Assembly (NCBI RefSeq): GCF_019703515.2
Contig: NC_059382.1
Coordinates: forward strand, 11,108,001-11,172,000
Reading direction: 5' to 3'
Source: Myxocyprinus asiaticus
Lineage: Eukaryota; Chordata; Actinopteri; Cypriniformes; Catostomidae
DNA: 64,000 nt
Below are positions 32,590 to 44,914 of the stretch, piece by piece (within the stretch, counting starts at the first letter, position 1; each line of letters opens with the position of its first letter). A program made the position numbers and the translations under genes. The notes beneath the pieces were generated by a model. That model was not told the DNA's origin. It ran no database searches and worked only from the letters and a program-made list of their open reading frames with translations.

Positions 32590-33055
32590 ATTTTATTACA
32601 TTTTATGCCCGTACTTCAAGACTGAGGAATAGCTTTATTCCCAGAGCTATAAATGCTCTGAACCAAGCCACCAAGAACTCTCTGCCATTTTAACTCTTTG
32701 TAGTCTTTTAAAACTGTTGGCATAATGGAATTCACAGAGACTGTTATCCTGTCCAGAATGGTGTGGAATTGCCATAACAGTTACTGGGGTACTGTCTGAA
32801 CAATTAACATTGACATCGATATATATTGTACAATTATGTATACTGGGTACACTTTTATCAGTACCATTTCCAAATTGGATTGATTGCACATGTTTAAATA
32901 TTTATATATATAATCTTACTATTTCTTATTTTTAATTTTAATTTTTATTGTGCTACAGCATCTAGTAAGGAAGCTGCAAGTGTAATTTCATTGTATGGGT
33001 GCAATGAGAGTTGTACATATACAATGACAATAAAGATTCAATTCAGTTCAATATT
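32590..33055 (+). mobile_element. 3' end of a non-LTR retrotransposon, 5'-truncated
   Basis: Starts with the C-terminal tail of a LINE reverse-transcriptase protein, 'ARTSRLRNSFIPRAINALNQ' then a stop. A 3' UTR follows, ending 'caatgacaataaagattcaa' with short ATTCA-like repeats. The 'RLRNSFIPRAI.ALN' motif is common at the end of fish LINE ORF2 proteins. The clade is not assigned. Confidence 0.65.
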
Positions 33056-33463
33056 TCAGGGCTATATTGGGTGGATTTCAGGCACTGTTTTTAATCCAGC
33101 TGGAAGTAGCAGGAGTAATGGCTATGGTGAAGAAGAACCACAGCTGAACTAGTTTATACAGGGAAGTTTGGGATCATTTGACAAGGAAATTATATTAAAA
33201 AAAATAAAAAAATAAAAAAGTAGCTAGTGGCTTTCAAGAAACTGGAGATTTGGGCTTCCCATGGCTGATATACTGTTGATTTTCCAAACCTGTGAAGTGC
33301 AAAAATACTGTATATATTATTTTCATGGTCATTCTGAGAAACCAAAAAGTTAATACAGTTAGTACAACTACTACCTACTTAGCACATATTATAATGATGC
33401 GGTTTGAATGCAACAGAATAAAGATTACTGCCAGATGAGTAGCCCAGTATGTAGGATGATATT

Positions 33464-33760
33464 AGGAATAGTTCACCCAAAAGAAATATGTAATCATTTA
33501 CACACCATTGTTCCTAACTCATATGACTTTATTTCCATGCAACACAACAGGAGACATTGGGAAGATGACAGCCTCAGTCACCATTCACTTTCATTGTATG
33601 GAAAAAAGATGCAATGTAAGTGAATGGTGACTGAGGTTATAATTATGCCTAACATCTCCTTTTCTGTTCCACGGAAGAAAAAAAAATAAAAGTAAAAAGT
33701 TTGAAACAACAAAAGGGTAAGTTAAAGATTTTTGGGTGAACTATTCCTTGAAGGCTACCG
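33464..33760. repeat. Foldback MITE copy
   Basis: Begins 'gaatagttcacccaaaagaa' and ends 'tttttgggtgaactattcct'. The centre pairs 'cattcactttcattgtatgg' with 'atgtaagtgaatggtgactg'. Confidence 0.72.
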
Positions 33761-33897
33761 ATAACAATTTGAGTTAGTTCTTAACTGCCCTACAAATTTT
33801 GGAATGGTGAATTTTATATGGCTCTCTGGTTGAAATACAATGTTTATGTATATGGCTTTTTAGAATGTTAATGAAATTGTTTTTGGCTTGAAGGAAG

Positions 33898-34086
33898 ATG
33901 ACTAGATTATTTGCTCAGTGCCTCTTTTTATCTTTTCCTCTGTACTTTTTAATCTCCAGAGTCTCTGCATGTAATGACCTGAACAAAAGATCTATAAGAC
34001 CTGGGCTAAGAGCTTCTCGGTCAAAAAGGTCCAGCAGGCCAAAAACAGGGATGAATTTCCACTGGAATTGCAGCTCAGCATCATAG
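33898..34086 (+). other. Small ORF with signal-peptide-like start (62 aa), unproven
   Basis: The reading begins 'MTRLFAQCLFLSFPLYFLIS', a good signal-peptide pattern with a possible cut after 'RVSA', followed by a basic segment containing KR and SKR sites ('NDLNKRS', 'RASRSKRSS') and one cysteine near the end. I recognise no family. The same bases also look like a polypyrimidine tract and 'ctccag' acceptor at about 33945-33959, so the hydrophobic part may be intron DNA. A chance ORF is quite possible. Confidence 0.2.
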
Positions 34087-34374
34087 ACAGGTCTTTCAAA
34101 AAGTTATATTTTGCTATTGTCTGGTACTAGATATGAATAAACCATGCAGACTTTAACTTAGGAAAAGGGTTTGTGACCAGAAACCATTTTCCACAGGTAA
34201 GACAAGCCAGTCTCTTGATTTTTACTTTGAACAGTTAAATTGTTTTTGCCTGCATGATGTTGTGGTTTTGAAAGAAATTTAACCAACACCTTTATAAGCC
34301 TTTATTATGTAAACATGCAAGGTATGGCAGAATAATCCCAAATGGACCTTTACAATCTATAAATATAAAAAATG

Positions 34375-34702
34375 GTAACACTTTACAATAAGGTTTCATT
34401 TGTTTACATTAGTTAACAACATTAACATGAACTAACAATGAACAGTACTTTTACAGCATTTATTAATTTTAAATAATGTTAATTAAAACATATGCTAATA
34501 CATTTTTCAAATCAAAAGTTGTGTTAGTTAACATTAGTTAATGCTCTATGAAAATGAACTAACATTGAACAAATGTGATATAATTAACTAAAATTAACTA
34601 AGATTAATAAATGCTGTAAAAAATGTATTGTTAATTGTTTGTTTGTGACACCTAATGCATTAACTAATGTTAAATAATTGAACCTTATTGTAAAGTGTTA
34701 AT
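34375..34702. repeat. Short MITE, 'acactttacaataaggtt' family
   Basis: Inverted ends 'aacactttacaataaggttt' and 'aaccttattgtaaagtgtta'. The interior has repeated 'ttagttaacattagttaatg' type motifs. A very common fish repeat. Confidence 0.8.
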
Positions 34703-34777
34703 GAAAAAATAATCCATATTCTGAATAAAATAATCAGAAGTTTCATATGCATTGTTCATTTTATGAAAGATCTTTAA

Positions 34778-34996
34778 TTAATAACAAAAAAACCTGTAGA
34801 TCACACCTCTTTTAGCATTATATACAGTATATAAAACTTTCCCTTTAAGGTTTCCATTGCCACTGATTTGACCCTGTGTGTGTCGTGAGAGCAGCTTGTA
34901 AAACACAGTCAATGAAACAGCAACCAGCAATATGCAGCCCCACCAACCTGCTGGTAACACTATGACTCCTCCTGTTAAATTCACCTGCAAATTTAA
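34778..34996 (-). other. Possible exon with one membrane segment, unproven
   Basis: After an acceptor-like 'ttaaatttgcag' the minus strand is open from 'VNLTGGVIVLPAGWWGCILL' through 'VAVSLTVFYKLLSRHTQG' to a stop at 34778. The hydrophobic run of about 20 residues followed by basic residues looks like a type I membrane anchor, with an NLT sequon before it. No family recognised and no partner exon found. Confidence 0.22.
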
Positions 34997-35059
34997 AAGG
35001 ATGACCAACAAGAGCCCGCAAATAAGTATAAAAACTATTTAGGCATCATAAACCCTGTA

Positions 35060-35504
35060 AAGTATTGTTAGCATAATCTCCTATGTGTTAATTTAGTTTT
35101 CTGTGAATACTACTTGTGGTTTGCTCCCAGCATCTGCAGACATAGCTTGCACGCAATGGCAGATGCAGGGAATTTAAAGGCTACATCATGTTAAGTTACA
35201 AGCAGTAATCTTCTGCACAGCTCAGTGTTTTTCTTTTCTTTCTTTTTATACTCTTTGGTTGCTTTGCCATGACTGCACAGAACAAGTAAAATTTTTGTGA
35301 GCAATATTAATTATTTATTTATTACAATTATCTATCTGTCTGTCTGTCTGTCATTTTCCTTTTCTATACAGTCCAACTGGCAAAATAGGGCAATATATTC
35401 ATCTGTTACTGAAAGTTTTAGAGGCCCAGACGAATGACGAAGTCTTTGTGAATATCAAAAGATGAAATAAATACTTTTTAAAATTCTTTTCTCATTCTTT
35501 TTTA
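35060..35504. other. AT-rich intergenic DNA
   Basis: No gene seen. A short CTGT repeat occurs at about 35332-35352. Confidence 0.5.
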
Positions 35505-36842
35505 AAGGGATATTTTACACAAAAATGCTCATTTTTTCATTATTTACTCCCCTCATGCTCATTTTCTCATTATTTACTCACCCTCATGATATCCCCGGTG
35601 TGAATGACTTTTTTTTTTTTCAGCAGAACACATCTGAAGAAAATTAGAAAAATATCTTAGCTCAGGAGGTCCTTAAAATGCAAGTAGATGGTGATTTCAC
35701 TTTTGAAGCTCCAAAAATCGCAGATAGTCAGCATAAACATCATTGACACGACTCCAGCGGTTAAATTAATGTCCTCTAAAGTGATACGATAGCTTTTGGT
35801 GCTAAAAAATATAAATATTTAAGTACTTTTTAACTCTAAACCATCGCTTCCAGAAAGCTTCACGAGAGGGCTGAGTTCACGCGGTCTCTCATGTGACGTA
35901 TTCACTTTGCCATGATGCAGATGTAATCTCACGTTCTCCACTCGGTTGAGACATCCAGGCTAAGCACACAAACGCACAATTGTGAGTAAAGAAACAGATA
36001 AATACAGATCTAAACCAAAACCAACTAAGCTACTGTACAGCATTCCTCCTTCTCACTTGTCAACAGCGCTGTGCGTGCGGCATGTGCGGCAGTTCTCACG
36101 TGTCTCAAGTGCCAATGCGATTACGTCACATGCGCGTACCGCTGCTGACTGGAATAATAATTTAGAGTTTAAAAAAGTACTTAAATCTGAGTGACTCCAG
36201 CCAGGTCTCCTAAGCAACCAAATTGGCCCAGTTGCTAGGGTGGGTAGAGTCACATGGGGTAACCACCTCGTGGTCACTTTAATGTGTGGTTCTCGTTCTT
36301 GGTGGGGCGCGTGGTGAGTTGTGCTTGGATGCCATGGAGAATAGCGTGGGCCTCCACACGCGCTACGTCTCCGCGGTAACACGCTCAACAAGCCACGTGA
36401 TACGATGCGTGGATTGACGGTCTCAGACACGGAGGCAACTGAGATTCGTCCTCCGCCACCTGGATTGAGGCGAGTCATTACACCACCGTGAGGACTTAGA
36501 ATGCATTGGGAATTGGGCATTCCAAATTGGGGAGAAATGGGGAGTTAAAAAAGTACTTACATATGTATCTTTTTAGCACCAAAATTGATTGTGTCGCTTT
36601 AGAAGACATTAATTTAACCGCTGGAGTCGTATCAATGACGTTTAGGTTGACTGTCTGTGATTTTTGGAGCTTCAAAAGTGAAATCACCATCCACTGGCAT
36701 TTTAAGGACCTACTGAGCTAAGATATTTTTCTAATTTTCTTCAAATGTGTTCTGGTGAAGAAAGAAAGTCATACACATCTGTGATGGCATGAGGGTGAGT
36801 AAATAATGAAAATTTTCATTTTTGGGTGAACTATCCCTTTAA
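35505..36842. repeat. Long foldback MITE variant with inserted SINE
   Basis: Begins 'aaagggatattttacacaaa' and ends 'tttttgggtgaactatccct'. The inner part (35860-36170) is CpG-richer than the arms. A SINE copy occupies 36185-36544. Confidence 0.75.
36185..36544 (+). mobile_element. SINE, 5'-truncated, with 15-bp target duplication
   Basis: Matches the body of the SINE at 49033 ('gtgactccagccaggtctcc' onward, 'cctccgccacctggattgag', 'gggcattccaaattgggga') but lacks the tRNA-like head. The duplication 'ttaaaaaagtactta' flanks it at 36170-36184 and 36545-36559. Confidence 0.85.
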
Positions 36843-36844
36843 GT

Positions 36845-37529
36845 AGTGAAGTTTTGGGTCAGATAACATTACAGCCCTCTTTTGAATCAAAGAAAACAGT
36901 TTAGGTTTTTAAATATTGAAAGATATTCATCAAAATTCTGTTTCTAACTTTCAAGGATATTTTTTTTAAAAACAATATCCTTTGCTCGTTTTCCCTGATA
37001 TTTCAGTGAGGAATAACATTCTATATAATAACCCCCTTCCCTCTCCATTTACTGTGCTTAATGTCTCCTCAGCTGCCCATAAATTTTATTGAATGCGATA
37101 TGAGTGTTTCTGTCTGTGCCGACCAACCCTCCACTTTTCGTTATTTGTACACTGGAGCTTGCACTTTATTTGAGGCTCACACTCTACTGTGTGCTCTGTA
37201 TCTCTACTGACCTAGGCCAAAGCCACCTGCAGAACCCTTATGCTAGAAATTGTCCTCAGACAGGATGTTTGTGAATTGACACTGCTTGCACACATGAATT
37301 CAACAGTAACCTTGCATCCTTGTTCTTGAAAAGACCTTGGATTTACTGTACCTTAGGGCACTGAGGACTTTGACCAATCTTAACAAACTGACCCATCAAA
37401 CAACAATTTTTGTATAAATTTGTTGTGTTGTGATGGTTTTTGTTACCTGTTTATTAATTGTTTTAAATTTTGTTTGCTCTAGTCCTCAACTGAAATTTGA
37501 TATGTTATGGTTAGGTTAACATAAAAAAT
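36845..37529. other. Intergenic DNA, no feature recognised
   Basis: AT-rich, with no coding or repeat signature that I can name. Confidence 0.45.
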
Positions 37530-38034
37530 AGTACAAAGCAGATGGCGCAGCTGTAAATACCTAAAGAATTAAGACCTGCGAATCCCAAAATGTTGAACCA
37601 TATTTTCAAAGGATCTCAACACTCCACTCTCATAGAGGTCACCGAGCGTGTTAACCTCCCTCACAATCCACTCTGTCCAGCAGAAAGGGGACTTATTAAT
37701 ACATAACTTTGGGTTCAGCTATATGCTCGAAGCAACATTTAAATAAATGTCAAAATTTAAACACTCTGGACACTTTTGTTCATACCGTGTGCAAATGCGA
37801 GATAACCGGGTGTAACTTAACTTCTCCGGTTAGTTTGATAGAAAGGCTTTGCAATGGTGAAATAGGGGCAAGAACTTCTTGTTCAATACAAAATCAGGGA
37901 GGGGCTCTCTCAGGTGGAAATGAACTCTAACTAAATCACACAAATTTACTGGGAATAAAATACCCAAATACTTAATGCCCTGTTTGGGCCACTGGAAGGC
38001 ACTGGCTGAAAAGCCGTTACCGGGCAGTATGCTG

Positions 38035-38670
38035 TCAGAGCAAAAGCTTCGGATTTAGACCAATTAACTCTGCATCCTGAGAATTTAGAAAAGGGTTTAA
38101 TAATTCTGTGGAGGCAAGGCATAGATCTAGTAGGGTTGGAGATGAATAATAAATATCATCTGCATAAAGCAAAAGCTTATGCGCCATACCTCCCGCCACC
38201 ACCCTTGGAAAATCATCCCCATAATTCCCCATAATGGGGAAAGAGGGCAACCCTGACTGGTGCCCCTATTCAAAGTAATATAATCTGAAATTAATCCATT
38301 TGTTTATACCGCCGCTTAATCCATCCAATAAAAGTATTCCCGAACCCGTACATTTCCAAAATCTTAAATAGATAATCCCATTCTACCATATCAAATGCCT
38401 TTTCACAGTCAAGTGAGATGGCAGCACCCAGAGTCTGATCATTCGCCACTGACCACATGATATGCCTAATGTTATCAGAAGAGCTATGGCCCGAATAAAC
38501 CCCTCCTGATCTATACGTATAAGAGATGTCATAACTTTACTTAATCGTTTAGCCCAAATTTTTGGTAATATTTTAACGTCTAGCTGGATCAGGGAAAATG
38601 GACGGTACCTCTTACACTTGCTTGGATCTTTGTCCTTTTTAAGAATCAGACTGATCCGGGCTTGTTTCAT
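38035..38670 (-). pseudogene. L1-like ORF2, reverse transcriptase fragment
   Basis: Two pieces. 38670-38500 reads 'ARISLILKKDKDPSKCKRYR' and 'AKRLSKVMTSLIRIDQEGF'. 38250-38035 reads 'KLLLYADDIYYSS', the Y-x-D-D catalytic box of LINE reverse transcriptases. Frames change between them and the intervening fingers/palm region is partly lost. Not functional. Confidence 0.82.
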
Positions 38671-39303
38671 GGTTGGCAGAAGCTTTCCATTCTTTAATTA
38701 TTCTGTATAAACTTCTAACAAAAGTGGAGCCAGTTCTGTATCATAAGATCTAAAACATTCAGCGGCAAAGCCGTCTGGCCCCGTAGCCTTGCCTCTGGGC
38801 AAGGCCTTAGTTACCTCGCCAAGCTCCTCCTCCTCCATTTCACCACCAGCAGATTTCACTGAGGGAATGGTAGAAAGAGACTCCAGAAGTTTCCCTGCCT
38901 TGTACCCAGACTCAAAGTATGACTCTCTTGCCCTGAATAGCCAAACCTACACCTTCCACAACAAAATAGTATTATATCTGTATTTCAATCGGGTCAATCC
39001 CCCCATTAGATGACATTCAGCGCTTCAGCTCTGCCTCGGCACTTTTAATATTCCCTTCCAATTACACGAGTTCTATTTCTCCATATGTGGCAACACCTCT
39101 AAAAACACCAGAGTGTGATCTGAGACTACAATTTTTCCAATTGAGCAATCAACAACAGATGAAGTGAGGGACTTAGATATATAAAAAAAAATATTCTAGA
39201 GTAAATCTTATGGACTGTTGAAAATCTTTTTAGTCCCTACAAGATGGGTTCAAAAGTGTCCAAATATCTGTAAGACTAAGATTTTTACACATCCTGTAAA
39301 GCG

Positions 39304-39612
39304 TCAATGTTGCTCTAGGGGGCTTGCATCCATCAAAAGATTAAAGTCTCCTCCCAATATTATATCATGAGGGGTGCCAGCAGCTTGCAATATCCCTTCA
39401 AGATCTATAAAAAAGCCCTGATCATCAACGTTAGGTGCATAAATATTAGTCAAAATAAGCCTTTGTCCCTGAATTTCAGCTAAAACAATAATAACTCTTC
39501 CTAATTTATCTTTACACTGTTTGAAACATTTGAATTGTATATGTTTACTTATCAGCATAATGACTCCCTTGCTCTTACTCGAGCCAGCACTATAAAAAAA
39601 TGCCCACCCCAT
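39304..39612 (-). pseudogene. L1-like ORF2, AP-endonuclease fragment
   Basis: Reads 'KSKGVIMLISKHIQFKCF', 'GQRLILTNIYAPNVDDQGFF' and 'HDIILGGDFNLLMD'. The NIYAPN and GGDFN motifs are the active-site blocks of the LINE apurinic endonuclease that nicks the target. The N- and C-terminal parts are broken. Confidence 0.85.
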
Positions 39613-40090
39613 ATCTTCCCAAATTTTTAAGCTTCCTGCAGAGAAAGGTGCGTTTCTTGAAGAAACACTATATCATATTTCTTACGATTAAGAAGAGAAA
39701 TAACATTCCTTCTTTTTATGGGGTGTCCCAACCCATTCACACTGCACGTGGAGAGAGACAATCCACTCATAATGACATCTGACATTTTGACATATAAGAA
39801 AAAATAGATCGTGTATCAAAACAAGATTATAAAGACCACATTCCAACATTAGTGCAACCATCAAAACCCGAACATCCCCCAGAACAAAACAAACAGAAAA
39901 AAGAAAAATGTGCGCATTAACCCCGCGCACGACAGCGCTAACTGGCGTCCATCCCTCCAAACTCAAAAAGTCCATGCACACCTACAAGAACCCCTGTGAC
40001 AGCCTTGCCGTCAGACTGCCCAAGTCCAGTGTTTCTATAAAACTTTTGTGAGACAGAATTACACAGCAAAAGATAATCTATAAAACAAAT

Positions 40091-40510
40091 TCCAGCCAAT
40101 AGTCGGAATAAACACAAAGAGCGTGTATATTCATCCATGTCACTGTACAAAATAAACTCCAGCCACTAGGTGGAACCAGCACAAAAAAAGCATGCAGATT
40201 CCTCAAACAGTCAAGCGAATGTTCAGTGAGCCGGTCCACTCAGCTGCAACATGAGTGCAAGCAAATGACTTACTCACTCCAATGACTTTGCAAGAAATAC
40301 TCCACAAAACAAACTCCAGCCAATAGGCAGAATAAGCACAAAGAGCATGTAGATTCATCCATAAAACTGTCCTGAAAGTGTGTTACTCTACAAAATAAAC
40401 GCCAGCCGCTCGGTGGAACCAGCACAAAAAAAGCGTGCAGATTCCTCAAACACTCAAGCAAATGTTCAGTGATCCGGTCCACTCGGCTACAATGTGAGTA
40501 CAACAAGATG
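40091..40510. repeat. Tandem duplication inside the L1-like element
   Basis: 'tccagccaatagtcggaata' at 40091 recurs as 'tccagccaataggcagaata' at 40315, and 'gtggaaccagcacaaaaaaa' recurs about 240 bp on. Two units of about 224-243 bp between ORF1 and ORF2. Confidence 0.75.
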
Positions 40511-40852
40511 ACTTACTCCATTGACATTATGAAGGACATCGCTTGCTGTGGGCATGTGAATGTTTTACAGCCATCCTTGGCCATCCTTAGCATCTATTCT
40601 CAATATGGCCGGGAATATCAGTGCAAAAGCAACCTTCCATTGATGTAAAAGTTTCTTGCATTCCTTGAATCGATCATGTTTCTCTCTTGTCGAATTTTTG
40701 GTTCTTCCAAGAAAGCCTTCCTTTATCCTCGCCTCGTGTAACACGATCGGATGATCTCAGAAATTTGGCCAGAATTGATCAGGGCCTGTCTCCCTCCACG
40801 GATTGCCAAGTAGGAACCCTGTGAGCTCGCTCGATTTCTATCTTATGGCCTG

Positions 40853-41301
40853 CTATGTCGAGCAAATTCGGAAAGAGCCCATCCAGGAATTCACCTTTCC
40901 CTCTACTCGCTCCAGGACTCCGACGATACGGACGTTATTCTGCTGGATATGGTTTTCCATGTCCTCCAACTTCTCCCAGACACGCTCCAAATCCACCTTT
41001 GTTTCTAGCGGATTAGCAGATAATTCCCTCTCTGATGACTCCAGGTAATCGATCAGTTTGTCAACATCCCCCACTCTTGTAACCACATGGCGGTGATCGA
41101 TCAACGTATAACAACAAGATCCTCCAAGTCAGCAACGACCTTCGTCAGCATTGCCGACATGTTCATCATCTCCCACCGCATTTCTTGCACCTCCCCGACC
41201 AAGTCGACTCCCAGGCACACAGCCTGCTCAGGGATGTCAGCTTGAGCACATAAGTGTCTTTTAATGTCTCTAGAGCCCAAGGATTTTGAATTCTTTGACA
41301 T
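40853..41301 (-). pseudogene. L1-like ORF1 fragment
   Basis: Two overlapping frames. 41301-41101 reads 'MSKNSKSLGSRDIKRHL', then a region with 'EVQEMRWEMMNMSAMLTKVV'. 41104-40853 reads 'DKLIDYLESSERELSAN' and 'LEDMENHIQQNNVRIVGVLE'. The coiled-coil and 'DMENH.QQNN.RIVG' motif is typical of the nucleic-acid-binding ORF1 protein of L1-like elements. A frameshift occurs near 41100. Confidence 0.8.
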
Positions 41302-41439
41302 ATTGTCCTCCTAGAACAGTTATAGAACAGAGTGTATCGAATCTCACTGGTTTATGTCATAAAAAGTATTAAAACTAGCAAAGTGCTCAGAGCTCGCTGT
41401 TCACATGTCCGATCCTCGCATGGCGTCACACGTTCCCTT

Positions 41440-41645
41440 GTGGCTATACTATTGAAACTATTGTATTTTAAAGTTTTTTTTGACAGGCCCCATTCTCTTC
41501 CATTGTAAGTGCCTTATTGTAACTGCAACTTTTTCTTTTTAAGTAGTCAATGAACGGGTTGAAATTATTTTCATTTGCATTTGCATTATACTACAAATTC
41601 TGTCGATTGAGTTTAACTTGTATTGAACCGGAACTCTGGTTTAAT
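41440..41645. repeat. Fragment of cyprinid MITE ('ttgagcttaacttgtattga' family)
   Basis: Shares 'gtggctatactattgaaac', 'tccattgtaagtgcc' and 'gagtttaacttgtattgaac' with 46560-46800 and with the right end of 8880-10035. Confidence 0.6.
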
Positions 41646-42363
41646 CTTTTGGATTTATCGCTTCTGCTTGTATTATTCTCATTTGTAAGTCTTTAAATAA
41701 ATGAATGTACCATAAATGTACTGTGCAGCCTCAAAATGTAAGCTGTTATAAGGTGGTCACAATGAATGATTAATCTTGGCAGTTCTTAGTGCCTTTAACA
41801 AAATCAGTGTTAAACTACTGGAAATCTGGAGGACAGAAAGGTTATTGCAGTCTTCTAAAAAAACAGAACATGCAGTATTTTATAGAGTCACATTTTCCAA
41901 ACACAAAAACCTCTGTAATTATTTTAATTAACATTACAGTTTGACCAAAGAGAGTTTTTTCAGCTTTACCATGTTACACCTTGGACACATTATAGCTTAA
42001 TCACACACATAAACCTGAACAATGTACATGGAGGAGATATGGTATGATGTGAGAAGACCTGGTGGGTGAGGATGTGATATCACACTTTGTTGTCTTGTGC
42101 ATGTTCACTGCATTATTTCACAGATACTCAATTGGCGATATATTTTAAGTCATGATCCCTGTGGTTCCAGTACTTTCTTGCCTCTGTGAACAAACCTAAT
42201 ATTTCAAGTTTCTCAAATAGTGCCCTTTTTTGTTTTTGTTTAGTGAAACCCTATTTGTTAGACCCTATTAAATAAAAATGAGAGTTTTGTGACTTCAAGC
42301 TAATGTCCTATTAAGTTCAGTTAGGAAACTCTACATTGCACAGACTGATAGGTTTAGTTCCCG
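41646..42363. other. AT-rich intergenic DNA
   Basis: No coding or named repeat seen. Confidence 0.45.
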
Positions 42364-44400
42364 ACTAGGGCTGCAACTAACGATTATTTTGATAATCGAC
42401 TAATCTAATGATTATTAGAATGATTATTTGACTATTTGGGTGATTATTGCAACAATTAATCATTAGCTCTTAACCGACAATTCAGCTTGTGCCCCAACTT
42501 AAAAGCTTGTATTAAACATGCTTGCTAACAATAAAGCGGACAAAATCATCTTTAAAAAATACCTCTAAATGACATTCACTGAATTAAAGGGGGAAAAAAA
42601 AAAACTTTTTATTATGTTTAATTCAGTAACAAATTCACTGCAAAAAATCCTATTGTTATCAATCCTATTTACTTGAGAAGGAACATATAATATATTTAGA
42701 CTTGCTTTAAGAGACAAATATAAGTGTATTTTGTATATAAGTGTATTTTTTCACTTGGTTATACTTCTGCGAGTGCAGTAAAGACAAAATATACTTATAT
42801 TCAAGATCTATTCTCTAAAAGCAAGTCTAAATATCTTATATGCTGCAGCTTAGGTGAATGCATCTTTTTTTTTTTTTTTTAAAGGATTTTTAGATATTTT
42901 AAAATATTAATGTTTTTAATATTATATTCAACATTCTCGGATAATAATTTTTTCTTCTGCAGTATAGCTGCTAAAATAAATGTTTCAGTAGTTTGTATGT
43001 TAATGTAATCTTGTGTTGAAGCAGTAAATGTATTTGGCTTGCTGTCCGTATACTGGAGGGCTCGGAGCTCAAGACTCGACTCGAGTCCTGATTACCCCCC
43101 CCGGACTTTACTTATTTAGATAATGAATCTAGAGAATATGTAGAGATGGGGTGAAGGTGGGATGTCAGGAGAGTTGTCACAGGAATCAGGTAAGCAGTGG
43201 CTTATATACTCCTGCTCGTGGGCTGTGATTTGTCAGATTAAAATTAACATGCTCCTCCCGAACCTCTGTTAATTAACTCCATATGTTGTTTTAAAGGAGT
43301 TTTAGATATATTATTGGAAAACAAGCCAAAACAAAAACAAATCAAAAATAAAATGTATTTTGTTGCAGTGTATAATGGGGCGAAGACTACCTCTCTTACC
43401 TTTTTGTTCACTTAAATCCATCTTTAACTCACAAAAAATCAAACTCTCTCTTATTAATATAGCTGCATATTGCCAGTTTTCTTCACGATAAGAAATGCAC
43501 AGTGACACATATACTGTATTATGATACAATAAGTTGCGAGCCATCATGTTATAATCTAGCTGCAGCAAGTGCTCATGCTGGAGGGATGAGTGTCCCCAAG
43601 CCAGAATGTGCCTCAGACGGATGCAGTTTCAATCTCTCCCCCTTAGATCGAGACACTTCGCGCAACTCATAGAAGAGGTGCTGACCGCACAGAGAAATGC
43701 CATTTTCGGAGTTTGTAGTTATTTACATAACCTGCTTCTTTATTATTTGAACTTTAATAAAGCTATAACGCATTAAATATAACTGCATTAAAGATGTAAC
43801 CCCGGGGTGTTTCCTTTAAAGACGCTGGAGATGCAAGTTTTTCAGCGGAGCGGCAGCTCTGGCTCCGCTTATACCACAATGAGAGTGCTTCTGTATTTAC
43901 TTATTTGGTATTTTTGTATAATACTTTGCAATCTACATCATCTGAAGCTGTGAAAGTTTAGAGTGCATCTGGACTGTGAGCTGTGTTTTCTTCCTCTCCT
44001 CAGTCAGACACGAGCTGCAGTGCTGCTCTTGCATGCCATCGTTAGAGTTTTGTATGATCTCATGTTATGTTAAATTACATCAAACGACTATTTTCTATAA
44101 AAAAAAATTTGTAGACAGGTATATCAGTTTTCTTATTTTCACCTAAAATCCTTTTCCTGATGAGTTAACTTGAATTAAAATTTATATTATTTCCTTTATT
44201 ATGGATGTATTGATGATTTGATTGAATTTTGTCTTGTATATTTTTTGGGGCCAATTATACAGAGATGTTGACAAATATGCAATGTATGGTTCTGGAGTTA
44301 ATATTACGGATGGACTGAATAATATAGCGTATTGCCGCTTTAAGAGACTCTAACTTTGGGAGTGCCCTCTCCTTTCTCAGTTCACACCAAGCCGAGCTGA
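42364..44400. repeat. Probable large hAT-type repeat, right end not found
   Basis: Begins 'agggctgcaactaacgatta', a well-known start of fish non-autonomous hAT elements. The interior is AT-rich and lacks coding. I could not find the inverse terminus, so the right boundary is a guess from the change in sequence character near 44400. Confidence 0.4.
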
Positions 44401-44914
44401 GATGAGGTTGTCTCATTACTCACAGAGCCAAAGGTAATAATATGTCGATGTTTTATGGTGATGTTTGAGTTAAAAAATGTTCCTTGTGTTTAAACATACT
44501 TTGCAATGTGGGATTACACAGATGTACTGAGGATCGATTTTTATCGGAGTTTATATTACATTTGTGCTTGCATGGCTCATTTACTGTCCATTTGCCAATA
44601 GGTGTTTGAATTTATGGGAGAAAGCTGCAAAATATATGTTTATGAACATAAATTTCCCATTTGTGCAGAAAATAAAAGAGTCATTGACCAGCCACAGAAG
44701 TTTGGTGTTCCTTTATTCATTACACAACGCAGAACAGGACTCCTGTCACATGGGACCCTTTACACATGCGTAAAGCAAATCTAGTCCGCCAAGACCAAAA
44801 CTACTCCATGTCATTTACATTCATAAAATCTTTTATAAACTGCTCCGAGAGTTGTCCTAATTGAACTGTGTGTTAGCAATGTTAACACAATACATTTTTG
44901 GCAAATATACACAT

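Larger units (their letters stand above)
37530..41440 (-). mobile_element. Decayed L1-like LINE
   Basis: Minus-strand order is ORF1 (41301-40853), an inter-ORF region with tandem duplication (40091-40510), endonuclease (39612-39304), reverse transcriptase (38670-38035) and C-terminal part (about 37690-37550, 'LGDLYESGVL.SFE' type). ORF2 is broken by many frameshifts and gaps, and the 3' UTR is not evident. This is an old, inactive copy. Confidence 0.82.

Noticed and set aside
44395..44432. Short exon-like stretch starting ATGAGGTTG with a GTAATA donor
   Set aside because: Lies at the edge of a repeat-like block, has no partner exon and no recognisable product.
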